From Gemmatimonadota bacterium (GTDB taxonomy: Bacteria; Gemmatimonadota; Gemmatimonadetes; Gemmatimonadales; Gemmatimonadaceae), in NCBI GenBank assembly GCA_947457715.1, contig CANGXK010000012.1:1-19169 (forward strand): DNA of 19,169 bases, given 5' to 3'. The notes below the pieces were generated by a model that had not been told where the DNA came from, made no database searches, and saw only the letters and a list, made by a program, of their open reading frames with translations. Each line of letters starts with the position of its first letter. Position 1 is the first letter of the stretch. The position numbers and the translations under genes are program-made. This document shows positions 7,623 to 15,176 of the stretch, one piece after another.

Positions 7623-7790
7623 GGATAGGAATTTCAATCGGGGCCGGTCGAGCATACGGCGCGGTCGCCGACCTCGCCAGCGCCGGGTGACGGGCGGCGG
7701 CGTGCCCTCCAACTCGCTCGTCCGCCTTTCGCGCCATTTGAGCGGCGGTCACCGTGGGGGAGCGGGGCGGTGGGGGACCCATCGGACGCA
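7623..7790 (-). mobile_element. IS91-like element remnant, copy 3
   Basis: The plus strand again starts ggataggaatttcaatcggg and then shares gtcgccgacctcgccagcgc and cgggcggcggcgtgcc with copy 1. On the minus strand the frame ends HAAARHPALARSATAPYARP then PIEIPIP, matching the tail of copy 1. The cysteine motif is not present in this shorter copy, and the right boundary is uncertain. It has the same orientation as copies 1 and 2 and marks the right edge of the polysaccharide island. Confidence 0.6.
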
Positions 7791-7820
7791 CCGCGGGGAT
7801 GACGCTGCGGGACGACGCCG

Positions 7821-7857
7821 GCAAGTAAGTGCCCGCTTGCGGCAAGTGTCCGCTTGC
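7821..7857. promoter_or_regulatory. Array of GCAAG/CTTGC half sites, likely TetR operator
   Basis: Four half sites alternate in orientation just upstream of the tetR-like gene: GCAAG 7821-7825, CTTGC 7836-7840, GCAAG 7842-7846 and CTTGC 7853-7857. The inner pair forms CTTGCGGCAAG, an 11-bp palindrome with one central base. The outer pairs give GCAAG-N10-CTTGC and GCAAG-N6-CTTGC. TetR-family repressors usually bind such dyads in their own promoter, so this probably controls the whole efflux operon. Only the dyads are seen; binding is inferred. Confidence 0.6.
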
Positions 7858-7871
7858 ATTAGCCTCTGCAA

Positions 7872-8528
7872 ATGATCGACGACCGCCGCAAGCGCATTCT
7901 CCACGCCGCCGCCCGGGTGTACGCCCAGCACGGCTGGCGTGGAGCGACCACCCGCCGCATTGCCGAAGAAGCGGGCGTGAATGAAGTCACGCTCTTTCGC
8001 CAGTTCGGCTCCAAGAACGCGCTCCTCGACCTCATGATGCACGAGTGCTCGCACATTGAGCAGGACGCCAGCTTTCCGCAGGAACCGGTCGACCCCGAGC
8101 AGGAGCTGCTCACCTGGGTCACGGTGCATCACTCCGGGCTCGTGGGCATGCGTGGCATCGTACGGCAGATGATCAGCGACGCCGAGGAGCGGCCGGACGC
8201 CGCCGGCTGTGCGTCGTACGGGCCGAGCTCGGCGATGACGCAACTGCGCGAGTACGTAGTCAAGCTGCGCCGTCATGGGTGGATCACCGAATCCGGCGAC
8301 GTGTCGCCCATCGACGTCCGCGCCGCCGTCACCATGCTCATGGGCGCGGTGTTCGCCGACGGCATGAATCGCGACATGATGCCCACGATGTTCACCCAGC
8401 CTGTCCCAGACACGCTGCGCGCCTACGTGCGTATCTTCCTGCGTGCCGTCGGTGCCTTGCGGGAACCAGCGCCCCGTGCCGTACGTACGGATGAGCGAGA
8501 CTCGACCTCCACCACCGTCCCCGCATGA
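7872..8528 (+). CDS. TetR/AcrR-family transcriptional regulator
   Basis: The 218-residue protein starts with a TetR-type DNA-binding domain: RRKRILHAAARVYAQHGW (helix 1), TTRRIAEEAGVNEVTLFRQF (helix-turn-helix, about residues 31-52) and GSKNALLDL. The remaining helices form a ligand-binding and dimer domain too divergent to predict an inducer, ending in a Pro/Ala/Thr-rich tail. Such proteins repress adjacent efflux genes and release DNA when a toxic compound binds. The ATG at 7872 is 14 bp past a dyad array that may be its operator. Its TGA overlaps the TolC-like start codon as ATGA (8525-8528), so regulator and pump are one transcript and autorepression would set pump levels. No strong Shine-Dalgarno is visible at this start. 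Confidence 0.92.
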   Translation: MIDDRRKRILHAAARVYAQHGWRGATTRRIAEEAGVNEVTLFRQFGSKNALLDLMMHECSHIEQDASFPQEPVDPEQELLTWVTVHHSGLVGMRGIVRQMISDAEERPDAAGCASYGPSSAMTQLREYVVKLRRHGWITESGDVSPIDVRAAVTMLMGAVFADGMNRDMMPTMFTQPVPDTLRAYVRIFLRAVGALREPAPRAVRTDERDSTSTTVPA

Positions 8529-10093
8529 TGCCTTTCGCCGGTGCGCGCGCCTTGCGCCGCAGACCCCATCTCACGACGACCGCCACCATGGTGGTCGCGT
8601 TTTTCGCAGCAGGGCTGGCTCCACGCGCACTGAAGGCCCAACCTGCCACGGACCGCGATGCGCGGCCTCGCGCGCTCTCGCTCGCCGAGGCGCTGAAGCT
8701 TGCGACCGGTGAAAGTGAGCAGATCGCCATTGCCCGCGCCGGGTCACTTCGCGCGCAGGGACAGCTCGGGCAGGCGCGTTCGGTCTTGCTGCCGCAGCTC
8801 GCCACGACACTCAGCTGGCAAAAGCAGCTGCAGAACCAGTTCGCGGCAATCTCGGAGCGCTCGAATAGCGGGTCGGGTGGAAGCGCTGGCGCGGACACCA
8901 GCTCGAACGCGGACAACCCGATCACGCGGATCTTCGCGTCGCAATACAACTTCAACTTCGGCCTCAGCGCCTCGCAGCCACTGTTCACCGGTGGTCGCGC
9001 CACCGCGAACATCCGGGCGGCGCGCGCCGCGCGTGAGTCGGCCGAGATCGGCATCACCAGCGCCCAGGCGCAGGTGCAGCTCGATGTCACGCAGTCCTAC
9101 TACGACGCGCTGCTCACCGATCGTCTGGTCGCGATTTCGGAGTCGTCGCTGGTCCAGTCGGAGCGCACGCTGCGTCAGGTGCAGCTCACGCGGAACGTCG
9201 GCACGGCATCGGAGTTCGAACTCATCCGGGCTCGCGTCACGCGCGACAATCAGCGGCCGGGATGGTTGCAGTCGCGCACCAATCGCGATCTCGCCTATGT
9301 GCGCTTGCGGCAGCTGCTGAATCTCCCGCCCGATGAACCGCTTACGCTGACCGACAGCATCGCCGAGTCGCCGGTATCGCCACCGGTGGCCAGCACCGCG
9401 CCGATCACGACGGTGAACGTCAACGCGGCTGAGGTGCTCACACTCGACCCGCAGGTGCAGGCCGCCATCGCCCGCGTACTCGCCGGCAGTGATACCGGCA
9501 TCGGCATGCGGGCGCCGGTGAAGCAGGCGCTCAAGGGTGTCGAAGTGGCGCAGCAGCAGCTGCGCGCCACCAAGGCCCAGCGTCTGCCGTCTATCTCGGC
9601 CACCACCAACTATCAGCGCCTGGCGTATCCCGCGGGCGTGCTGCCGCGCAGCCTTGCCGATTTCTTCCCGAATTGGACCGTCGGCCTCGGCCTGTCGTAT
9701 CCGTTCTTCACGGGCGGCCGCGTGCGCGGGGAAGTGCAGGCGGCGGAGGCGACCGTGATCGAAGCGCGTCAGCGGTTGCGGCTCGCGCAGGAAGGGGCGT
9801 CACTCGATGCCCGGCAGGCCGTCGCCCAACTCACGGAAGCCGAAGCGTCATGGCAGGCCAGCGTCGGGACCGCCGAACAGGCGCAACGCGCGTATGACAT
9901 TGCGGAAGTGCGCTTCCGCGAAGGCATCTCCACGCAGCTCGAACTCTCCGAGACGCGCAATCAGTTGCAGCAGGCCCTCGCCAATCGCGCGCAGGCCGCG
10001 CGCAATCTGCAGGTCGCGCGCAAGCGCCTCGAACTCCTCCCGTATCTCCCCCTGTCGCAGGGTTCCACCTCGTCCACCGGCACCACTCGATGA
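8525..10093 (+). CDS. TolC-family outer membrane efflux protein
   Basis: The 522-residue protein begins with a long signal sequence: a basic stretch, then hydrophobic TMVVAFFAAGLAP and a probable cleavage after LKA before QPATD. The mature part has the two OEP repeats of TolC-like channels. The first opens ALSLAEALKLATGESEQIAI with Gln/Ala-rich alpha-helical hairpins and FNFGLSASQPLFTGGRATAN; the second has GLGLSYPFFTGGRVRGEVQA, then AQRAYDIAEVRFREGIST, LELSETRNQLQQA. The paired LF/FFTGGR motifs mark the turns into the barrel. It forms the outer-membrane exit duct of a tripartite pump. Its start overlaps the TetR stop and its stop overlaps the adaptor start (both ATGA). A linker rich in Pro/Thr near residues 285-310 separates the repeats. 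A second ATG one codon later is an equally possible start. Confidence 0.93.
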   Translation: MMPFAGARALRRRPHLTTTATMVVAFFAAGLAPRALKAQPATDRDARPRALSLAEALKLATGESEQIAIARAGSLRAQGQLGQARSVLLPQLATTLSWQKQLQNQFAAISERSNSGSGGSAGADTSSNADNPITRIFASQYNFNFGLSASQPLFTGGRATANIRAARAARESAEIGITSAQAQVQLDVTQSYYDALLTDRLVAISESSLVQSERTLRQVQLTRNVGTASEFELIRARVTRDNQRPGWLQSRTNRDLAYVRLRQLLNLPPDEPLTLTDSIAESPVSPPVASTAPITTVNVNAAEVLTLDPQVQAAIARVLAGSDTGIGMRAPVKQALKGVEVAQQQLRATKAQRLPSISATTNYQRLAYPAGVLPRSLADFFPNWTVGLGLSYPFFTGGRVRGEVQAAEATVIEARQRLRLAQEGASLDARQAVAQLTEAEASWQASVGTAEQAQRAYDIAEVRFREGISTQLELSETRNQLQQALANRAQAARNLQVARKRLELLPYLPLSQGSTSSTGTTR

Positions 10094-11229
10094 TTACGAT
10101 GACTCGACGAACCGCGTCTCTTTCTCTGCTCGCGGCAACGCTGGTGGGAACCGCGTGCAGTAAAGACACGGAGGCCTCAGCCGCCAACAGCACTCCGGTC
10201 GCGCAGGCGATCGGCCCGCAGAACATCGCGGTTGCCCGTACCGACACGCTGCGGAGTGGTCCGGCCATTTCCGGCACGCTCACGGCCGATCGTGAAGCGC
10301 GCATTCGCGCCGAGATTTCGGGCGCGGTGCTGGCCACGAGTGTCGAACAAGGTGAGCGGGTGAGCGTGGGCATGGTGCTGGCACGACTCGACGACGCCAA
10401 TGTGCGCGATGCTGCGCTTTCGGCCCGGTCGGCCGTGGCGCAGGCCACTGTGGCCGCCGAGCAGGCCACGCGCGAGTGGCAGCGCTCGAAGTCGCTGGCG
10501 GCGGCCGGCGCGATCGCCGAGCGCGATGTGGAAGGCGCCGAGCGCGCGGCCCTCGGGGCGCAGGCGCAGCTGGCTGATGCCAAGGCGCGACTGTCGTCGG
10601 CCGACAAGAACGTGCGCAACACGATCATCCGCGCGCCGTTCGCGGGTGTGGTGTCGGAGCGCGCCGTGAGCCCGGGCGATATCGTCTCGCCTGGTGGCGC
10701 GTTGTTCACGATCATCGACCCGCGCAGCCTGCGCGTGGAAGCGTCGGTGCCCACGTCGGCGCTGGCCGATGTGCGCGTCGGCGCGCCGGTGCTGTTCACG
10801 GTGAACGGATCGGATCGTGTGCTCGAGGGACGCGTGACGCGTGTAAGCCCGATGGTGGATCCCGCGACCAAGCAGGTGCGCCTGCTGGCGTCGGTCCCCA
10901 ACAGCGCCGGGACACTGGTGGCCGGCTTGTTCGTCGAGGGGCGTGTGGCGTCGGAAAAGCGTGTCGGCGTGATGGTGCCGGAAACGGCGGTCGACCAGAC
11001 GGGGATCGTGCCGACCTTGATGCGGCTCAAAGGCGGCAAGGTGGAGAAAGTCGAAGTGCAGCTGGGGGTGCGTGACGAAGCCGCCGGCGCTCTCGAAGTC
11101 ACGACCGGGATCGCCAGCGGCGACACCGTGCTGCTCGGCGCGGCTCGTGGCATCTCGGTGGGTTCGTCGGTGGTGGTGTCTGCACCGCAGGATGCCTCGC
11201 AAGCGGCGACGCCCGCGAAGAAGAATTGA
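10090..11229 (+). CDS. RND efflux periplasmic adaptor (HlyD/AcrA-type membrane fusion protein)
   Basis: The 379-residue protein has an export signal, LSLLAATLVGTAC, with a Cys at residue 23 that may be lipidated, although the residue at -3 is Gly rather than Leu, so the lipobox is imperfect. The two halves of the lipoyl domain are RIRAEISGAVLATSVEQGER (71-90) and TIIRAPFAGVVSERAVSPGD (near 178-200), flanking a coiled-coil hairpin rich in Ala and Arg (about 105-172). Beta-barrel and membrane-proximal domains follow (SLRVEASVPTSALADVRVG; GTLVAGLFVEGRV). It bridges the inner-membrane pump to the TolC-like duct. The start overlaps the preceding stop by ATGA. The gene is followed by a 30-bp gap to the pump gene. 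The C-terminus is Ala/Lys-rich. Confidence 0.93.
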   Translation: MITMTRRTASLSLLAATLVGTACSKDTEASAANSTPVAQAIGPQNIAVARTDTLRSGPAISGTLTADREARIRAEISGAVLATSVEQGERVSVGMVLARLDDANVRDAALSARSAVAQATVAAEQATREWQRSKSLAAAGAIAERDVEGAERAALGAQAQLADAKARLSSADKNVRNTIIRAPFAGVVSERAVSPGDIVSPGGALFTIIDPRSLRVEASVPTSALADVRVGAPVLFTVNGSDRVLEGRVTRVSPMVDPATKQVRLLASVPNSAGTLVAGLFVEGRVASEKRVGVMVPETAVDQTGIVPTLMRLKGGKVEKVEVQLGVRDEAAGALEVTTGIASGDTVLLGAARGISVGSSVVVSAPQDASQAATPAKKN

Positions 11230-11259
11230 ACCGTCGGATAATCATCCAACCACGCCCAT

Positions 11260-14200
11260 ATGTTCATTTCTGATTTCGCGATCAAGCGGCCCCTCATCAC
11301 CGTCGTGGCGATGCTCACGCTGGTGGGGTTCGGCCTGGTCGCACTCACGCAGTTGCAGACGGACGAGTTTCCGGAAGTGCAGCCCCCGATCGTGCTGACC
11401 ACGATCATCTATCCCGGCGCTTCGCCCGAACAGGTCGAGCGCGAAGTGCTCGAGCCGATCGAGGAAGCGATCCAGAGCATTTCCGGCGTCAAGTCGATCA
11501 ACGGGGAGGCGCGCGACGGCTTCGCCCAGATCGTGACGCAGTTCGTGTATTCGAAGGATCTCTCCGAAGCCACGCAGGACATCCGTGACGCGATCAGCAC
11601 GAAGCGTCAGGATCTCCCGCAGGAAATGGAGGAGCCGATCCTCAAGAAGTTCAACCCGACCGATGCGCCGATCGTGACGCTGTCGCTGTACTCGACGACG
11701 CTCACGCCGGCCCAGCTCACGCAGCTGGCCGATCCCGGGATCACGCGCGAACTGCGCTCGATCGCCGGTGTGGCCGACGTGCAGGTGTCGGGTGGCGTGA
11801 ACCGCGAGCTCACGGTGAACCTCGATCCGCAGCGGTTGCAGTCCGCCGGCGTCAGTGTGCCGCAGGTCGTCGCGGCGCTGCAGGCCGGCAATCTCGCCGT
11901 GCCGGTGGGACGCGTGACCAGTGCGCTCGATGAGCGCACGATCCGGTTGCAGGGCCGTCTCGAAACACCGGTGGACTTCATGCAGCTCGTGGTCGCCGAG
12001 CGTGGCGGTCGCGTGGTACGGTTGGGCGATGTCGCGACGGCGCAGGACGGCGTGGAAGAACAGCGCACCATCGCCCTGTTCAACGGCCGCGATGCCGTCG
12101 GTATCGAAATCAAGAAGACGAACGGGTACTCCACGACGGCCGTGGCGGAAGCGATCTTCACCAAGGTCGAAGAGCTGCGCAAGACACTGCCCGATGGGGC
12201 GCAGTTCGATGTCGTGAAGAACAAGGGCACGCGCGTCGAGAACTCCGTGAACAACGTGCGCGATGCGCTCGTGGAGGGCGCGGTGCTCACCGTGCTCGTG
12301 GTGTTCCTGTTCCTGAACTCGTGGCGCTCCACCGTGATCACCGGGCTCGCCTTGCCGGTATCGGTGCTGGCCAGCTTCGTGGCAGTGTGGGCGTTCGGCT
12401 TCACGCTGAACACGATGTCGCTGCTGGGTCTCTCACTGGCGATCGGTATTCTGATCGACGATGCCATCGTGGTGCGCGAAAACATCGTGCGACACGTGGA
12501 AATGGGGAAAGATCATTACACGGCGGCCCGCGAAGGCACCGATGAAATCGGCCTCGCTGTGGCGGCGACCACGTTCTCGATCATCGCCGTGTTCATTCCG
12601 ATCGCGTTCCTGCAGGGTGAGTCGGGACAGTGGTTCAAGCCGTTCGCGCTCACGATTGCCTGCTCCGTGCTCGTGTCGCTGTTCGTGTCCTTCTCACTCG
12701 ATCCCATGCTCTCGGCCTACTGGCCCGATCCGCATCAAGAAGAGCATGAGAAGTGGTGGATCACCAGAAAGCTCGACACATTCAACAAGTGGTTCGACGG
12801 CCTGGCCAACGGCTACCGCAAGCTGATTGGCTGGGCGCTCGACCACCCGAAATCGATGGTGTTCCTCGCGGTGTCCAGTCTCGCGCTCGCGCTGGCGATG
12901 CCGGCGCTCGGGTTCGTCGGTGGCGGGTTCTTCCCGCTCGAAGACAACGCCGAAGTGCAGATGACGATCGAGACGCCGCCGGGCGCTAACCTCGACTATC
13001 TGCGGCAGAAGGTGTCGGAGGCGTACGCGATCACGTCGAAGTATCCCGAAGTCACCTACTCGTTCGTGACGGCGGGCGGGGCCAGCGGTGCGGTCGACAA
13101 GGCGAGCGTGTACCTCAAGCTCAAGACCAAGGGCGAGCGACTGAAGCTGGGTGAGCGTGATGCCGAAACGCTGGCCGCCGTGATTCGCGAGGATGTGAAG
13201 CGGATCGGTGGCAGTGACATCTCGGTGTTCACCAACGACTTCGCCGGTCAGGAGAAGCAGATCTCCATCGAATTGCGCGGCACCGATAAGGCGGCGCTGC
13301 AGGTGGTGGCCGATCAGTATCTCACCGCCCTCAAGACGACGCCGGGGGCGGTCGACGTGGGGCTCAGCACCAAGGGACAGAAGCCGGAACTCACGGTGCA
13401 AGTCGATCGGGCTCTCGCCGCGTCGCTCGGCTTGAGTGTTGGGCAGGTCGCGCAGGCGATCCGTCCGGCTTTTGCCGGGCTCGACGCCGGCGACTGGGTC
13501 GATCCGACCAACCAGACGCGCAAGGTCATGGTGCGCCTGGCCCCGGAAGCGCGCGCGCGAGGCGCCGATCTGGCGCAGTTGCCGATCGCGCTCGGCCAGG
13601 GACCGAACGCGCAGCTGATCCCGCTGCAGCAGGTGGCGCGCATCAAGAGCGAGCTCGGACCGGCCATCGTGAACCACCTCGATCGTGACAACGTGATCAA
13701 GGTGCAGGGCAACATCGCCGGGCGCTCGCTCACCGAAGTCATGGGTGATTTCGAGAAGAAGACGGGTAGCATCCAGCTCCCCGCCGGCGTCAAGATGTCC
13801 AGCGGTGGTCAGGTCGAACAGCAGAACGAGGTCTTCGGCTCCATCTTCGTGGCGCTCGGCGTGGCGGTGGCGCTGATGTACCTCATCCTCGTGGTGCAGT
13901 TCGGTTCGTTCCTCGATCCGATCGCCATTCTGATTTCGCTCCCGCTCTCGCTCATCGGCGTCATGGGTTCGCTGGCGATCACCGGCAACACGATCAACCT
14001 CATGAGTTTGATCGGTGTGATCCTGCTGTGTGGCATCGTGGCCAAGAACGCGATTCTGCTGGTCGATTTTGCCAAGTGGGCCCGCGAGAAGAACGGGATG
14101 CCACTCCGTGAAGCGCTCATCGAGGCCGGCGCCATTCGGCTGCGTCCGATTCTCATGACGACGTTCGCGCTGATCGCCGGCATGATCCCGGTGGCCCTCG

Positions 14201-14415
14201 GTCGCGGCGAAGGCGCCCAGTTCCGCGCCCCGCTCGGTGTCGCGGTCATTGGTGGTGTGATCACGAGCACGGTGCTCACGCTGCTCGTCATCCCGACGTT
14301 CTACGAGATCTTCGACAACATGCGCACGTCGCTGTCCCGTCGGGTCGGGCTGACGCCCCCGCACACCGGCCAATTCCGCGCGTTTGAATTGCCCGTGGCC
14401 GAGGCTGGTGACTGA
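11260..14415 (+). CDS. HAE1-type RND multidrug efflux permease (AcrB-like)
   Basis: At 1051 residues it has the full length of AcrB-like pumps. It opens MFISDFAIKRPLITVVAML, the usual first transmembrane helix, followed by the porter-domain signature PPIVLTTIIYPGASPEQVER and the EPIEEAIQSISGVKSI stretch. The proton relay is present: Asp400-Asp401 in GILIDDAIVVRENIVRH (TM4) and Lys929 in VAKNAILLVDFAKW (TM10). Two sets of six helices and the duplicated periplasmic loops are visible, for example LVVQFGSFLDPIAILISLPL in the second half. It exports hydrophobic drugs, solvents or metabolites using the proton gradient, working as a trimer with the adaptor and TolC-like partners encoded just upstream. 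Substrate cannot be read from sequence. No Shine-Dalgarno is evident before the ATG, although it belongs to the same operon. Confidence 0.95.
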   Translation: MFISDFAIKRPLITVVAMLTLVGFGLVALTQLQTDEFPEVQPPIVLTTIIYPGASPEQVEREVLEPIEEAIQSISGVKSINGEARDGFAQIVTQFVYSKDLSEATQDIRDAISTKRQDLPQEMEEPILKKFNPTDAPIVTLSLYSTTLTPAQLTQLADPGITRELRSIAGVADVQVSGGVNRELTVNLDPQRLQSAGVSVPQVVAALQAGNLAVPVGRVTSALDERTIRLQGRLETPVDFMQLVVAERGGRVVRLGDVATAQDGVEEQRTIALFNGRDAVGIEIKKTNGYSTTAVAEAIFTKVEELRKTLPDGAQFDVVKNKGTRVENSVNNVRDALVEGAVLTVLVVFLFLNSWRSTVITGLALPVSVLASFVAVWAFGFTLNTMSLLGLSLAIGILIDDAIVVRENIVRHVEMGKDHYTAAREGTDEIGLAVAATTFSIIAVFIPIAFLQGESGQWFKPFALTIACSVLVSLFVSFSLDPMLSAYWPDPHQEEHEKWWITRKLDTFNKWFDGLANGYRKLIGWALDHPKSMVFLAVSSLALALAMPALGFVGGGFFPLEDNAEVQMTIETPPGANLDYLRQKVSEAYAITSKYPEVTYSFVTAGGASGAVDKASVYLKLKTKGERLKLGERDAETLAAVIREDVKRIGGSDISVFTNDFAGQEKQISIELRGTDKAALQVVADQYLTALKTTPGAVDVGLSTKGQKPELTVQVDRALAASLGLSVGQVAQAIRPAFAGLDAGDWVDPTNQTRKVMVRLAPEARARGADLAQLPIALGQGPNAQLIPLQQVARIKSELGPAIVNHLDRDNVIKVQGNIAGRSLTEVMGDFEKKTGSIQLPAGVKMSSGGQVEQQNEVFGSIFVALGVAVALMYLILVVQFGSFLDPIAILISLPLSLIGVMGSLAITGNTINLMSLIGVILLCGIVAKNAILLVDFAKWAREKNGMPLREALIEAGAIRLRPILMTTFALIAGMIPVALGRGEGAQFRAPLGVAVIGGVITSTVLTLLVIPTFYEIFDNMRTSLSRRVGLTPPHTGQFRAFELPVAEAGD

Positions 14416-14439
14416 GGTAGTTGATTAGATTTTCGGCCT

Positions 14440-15153
14440 ATGATGCCGCCGATCTCCTCGATTCTGCTCGCGAAGACGCTCGCCCCCGCGCTGTTGCTGC
14501 GGACGGCGAGCGTTGTCGTGTCCGGAGGGTCCATCTTCGGGGTGGTGGGGTTGCTGGCCGACATGACGCAGTGGCTGGAGGCGGTCACCGACAGCTTTTG
14601 GACCTACGTGGTGCTCGGTGTGTCGGCGATCGTGACGGAGGAACTCTCACCGATCTTCGGCGGCATCGCGGCGCACGAGGGAGAACTCCAGATGGCGCGG
14701 GTCATCCTGTCGATCACGCTGGGGGGCTGGGGCGCAACTTCGCTGCTGTACGTGCTCGGTCGATGGAAATGGGAGTTCATTCGGCGGCGCTTCCCGCGGG
14801 TGCGCGCCACCGGCACCGTGGCGCTCCGCGTGGTGCGGCGGAATCAGCTCACCGCCTCGCTCCTCGTCCGCTTCGCCTTCGGCCTGCGCATCGTCTTGCC
14901 GATGGCCTGCGGGGCCGCGAAGGTGCCGCTCTACATCTATCTGCCGCTGTCACTGGCCGGCTCCGCGCTTTGGACGGTCGTGTTCACCGCAGTCGGCTAT
15001 GCTGCCGGTGAGGCCGCCGTACGCGCCCTCGGTCATCTCGACCGGGCTGGGGAGATTGTCGGCGCGATTCTGGTCACCGTAGCGGTGCTCGGTTTCGTAC
15101 GCTGGCAGCGCATCCGGCGTGAACGAAAATCCGCTCGCCGCGCCAAGCCCTAG
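14440..15153 (+). CDS. DedA-family membrane protein
   Basis: The 237-residue protein has the DedA (SNARE-associated, VTT) layout: hydrophobic helices around TYVVLGVSAIVTEELSPIFG, where the conserved acidic pair EE sits, then VILSITLGGWGATSLLYVLG with the Gly-rich motif, a basic cytosolic loop RWKWEFIRRRFPRVRATG, then RFAFGLRIVLPMACGAAKVP containing the family Arg, and further helices to a basic C-terminal tail. DedA proteins act in the inner membrane, probably as proton-driven lipid (undecaprenyl or phospholipid) transporters, and affect envelope integrity and drug sensitivity. It starts 24 bp after the pump gene and may belong to the same transcript. The first ATG (14440) or the next (14443) could be used, and the N-terminal ~40 residues are less conserved-looking than the rest. 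Confidence 0.82.
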   Translation: MMPPISSILLAKTLAPALLLRTASVVVSGGSIFGVVGLLADMTQWLEAVTDSFWTYVVLGVSAIVTEELSPIFGGIAAHEGELQMARVILSITLGGWGATSLLYVLGRWKWEFIRRRFPRVRATGTVALRVVRRNQLTASLLVRFAFGLRIVLPMACGAAKVPLYIYLPLSLAGSALWTVVFTAVGYAAGEAAVRALGHLDRAGEIVGAILVTVAVLGFVRWQRIRRERKSARRAKP

Positions 15154-15176
15154 GAGCTGCAGCGGAGGCCGTGCGA

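Noticed and set aside
9831..11408. A 525-codon open frame on the minus strand
   Set aside because: It lies opposite the adaptor gene and the TolC-like 3' end, both with clear motifs. Its product is Ser/Thr/Ala/Arg-rich with no domain, typical of an antisense shadow in high-GC DNA.
12694..14373. A 559-codon open frame on the minus strand
   Set aside because: It is opposite the RND pump gene, and its product is dominated by His, Arg, Asp and Glu with no recognisable fold, so I treat it as a shadow.
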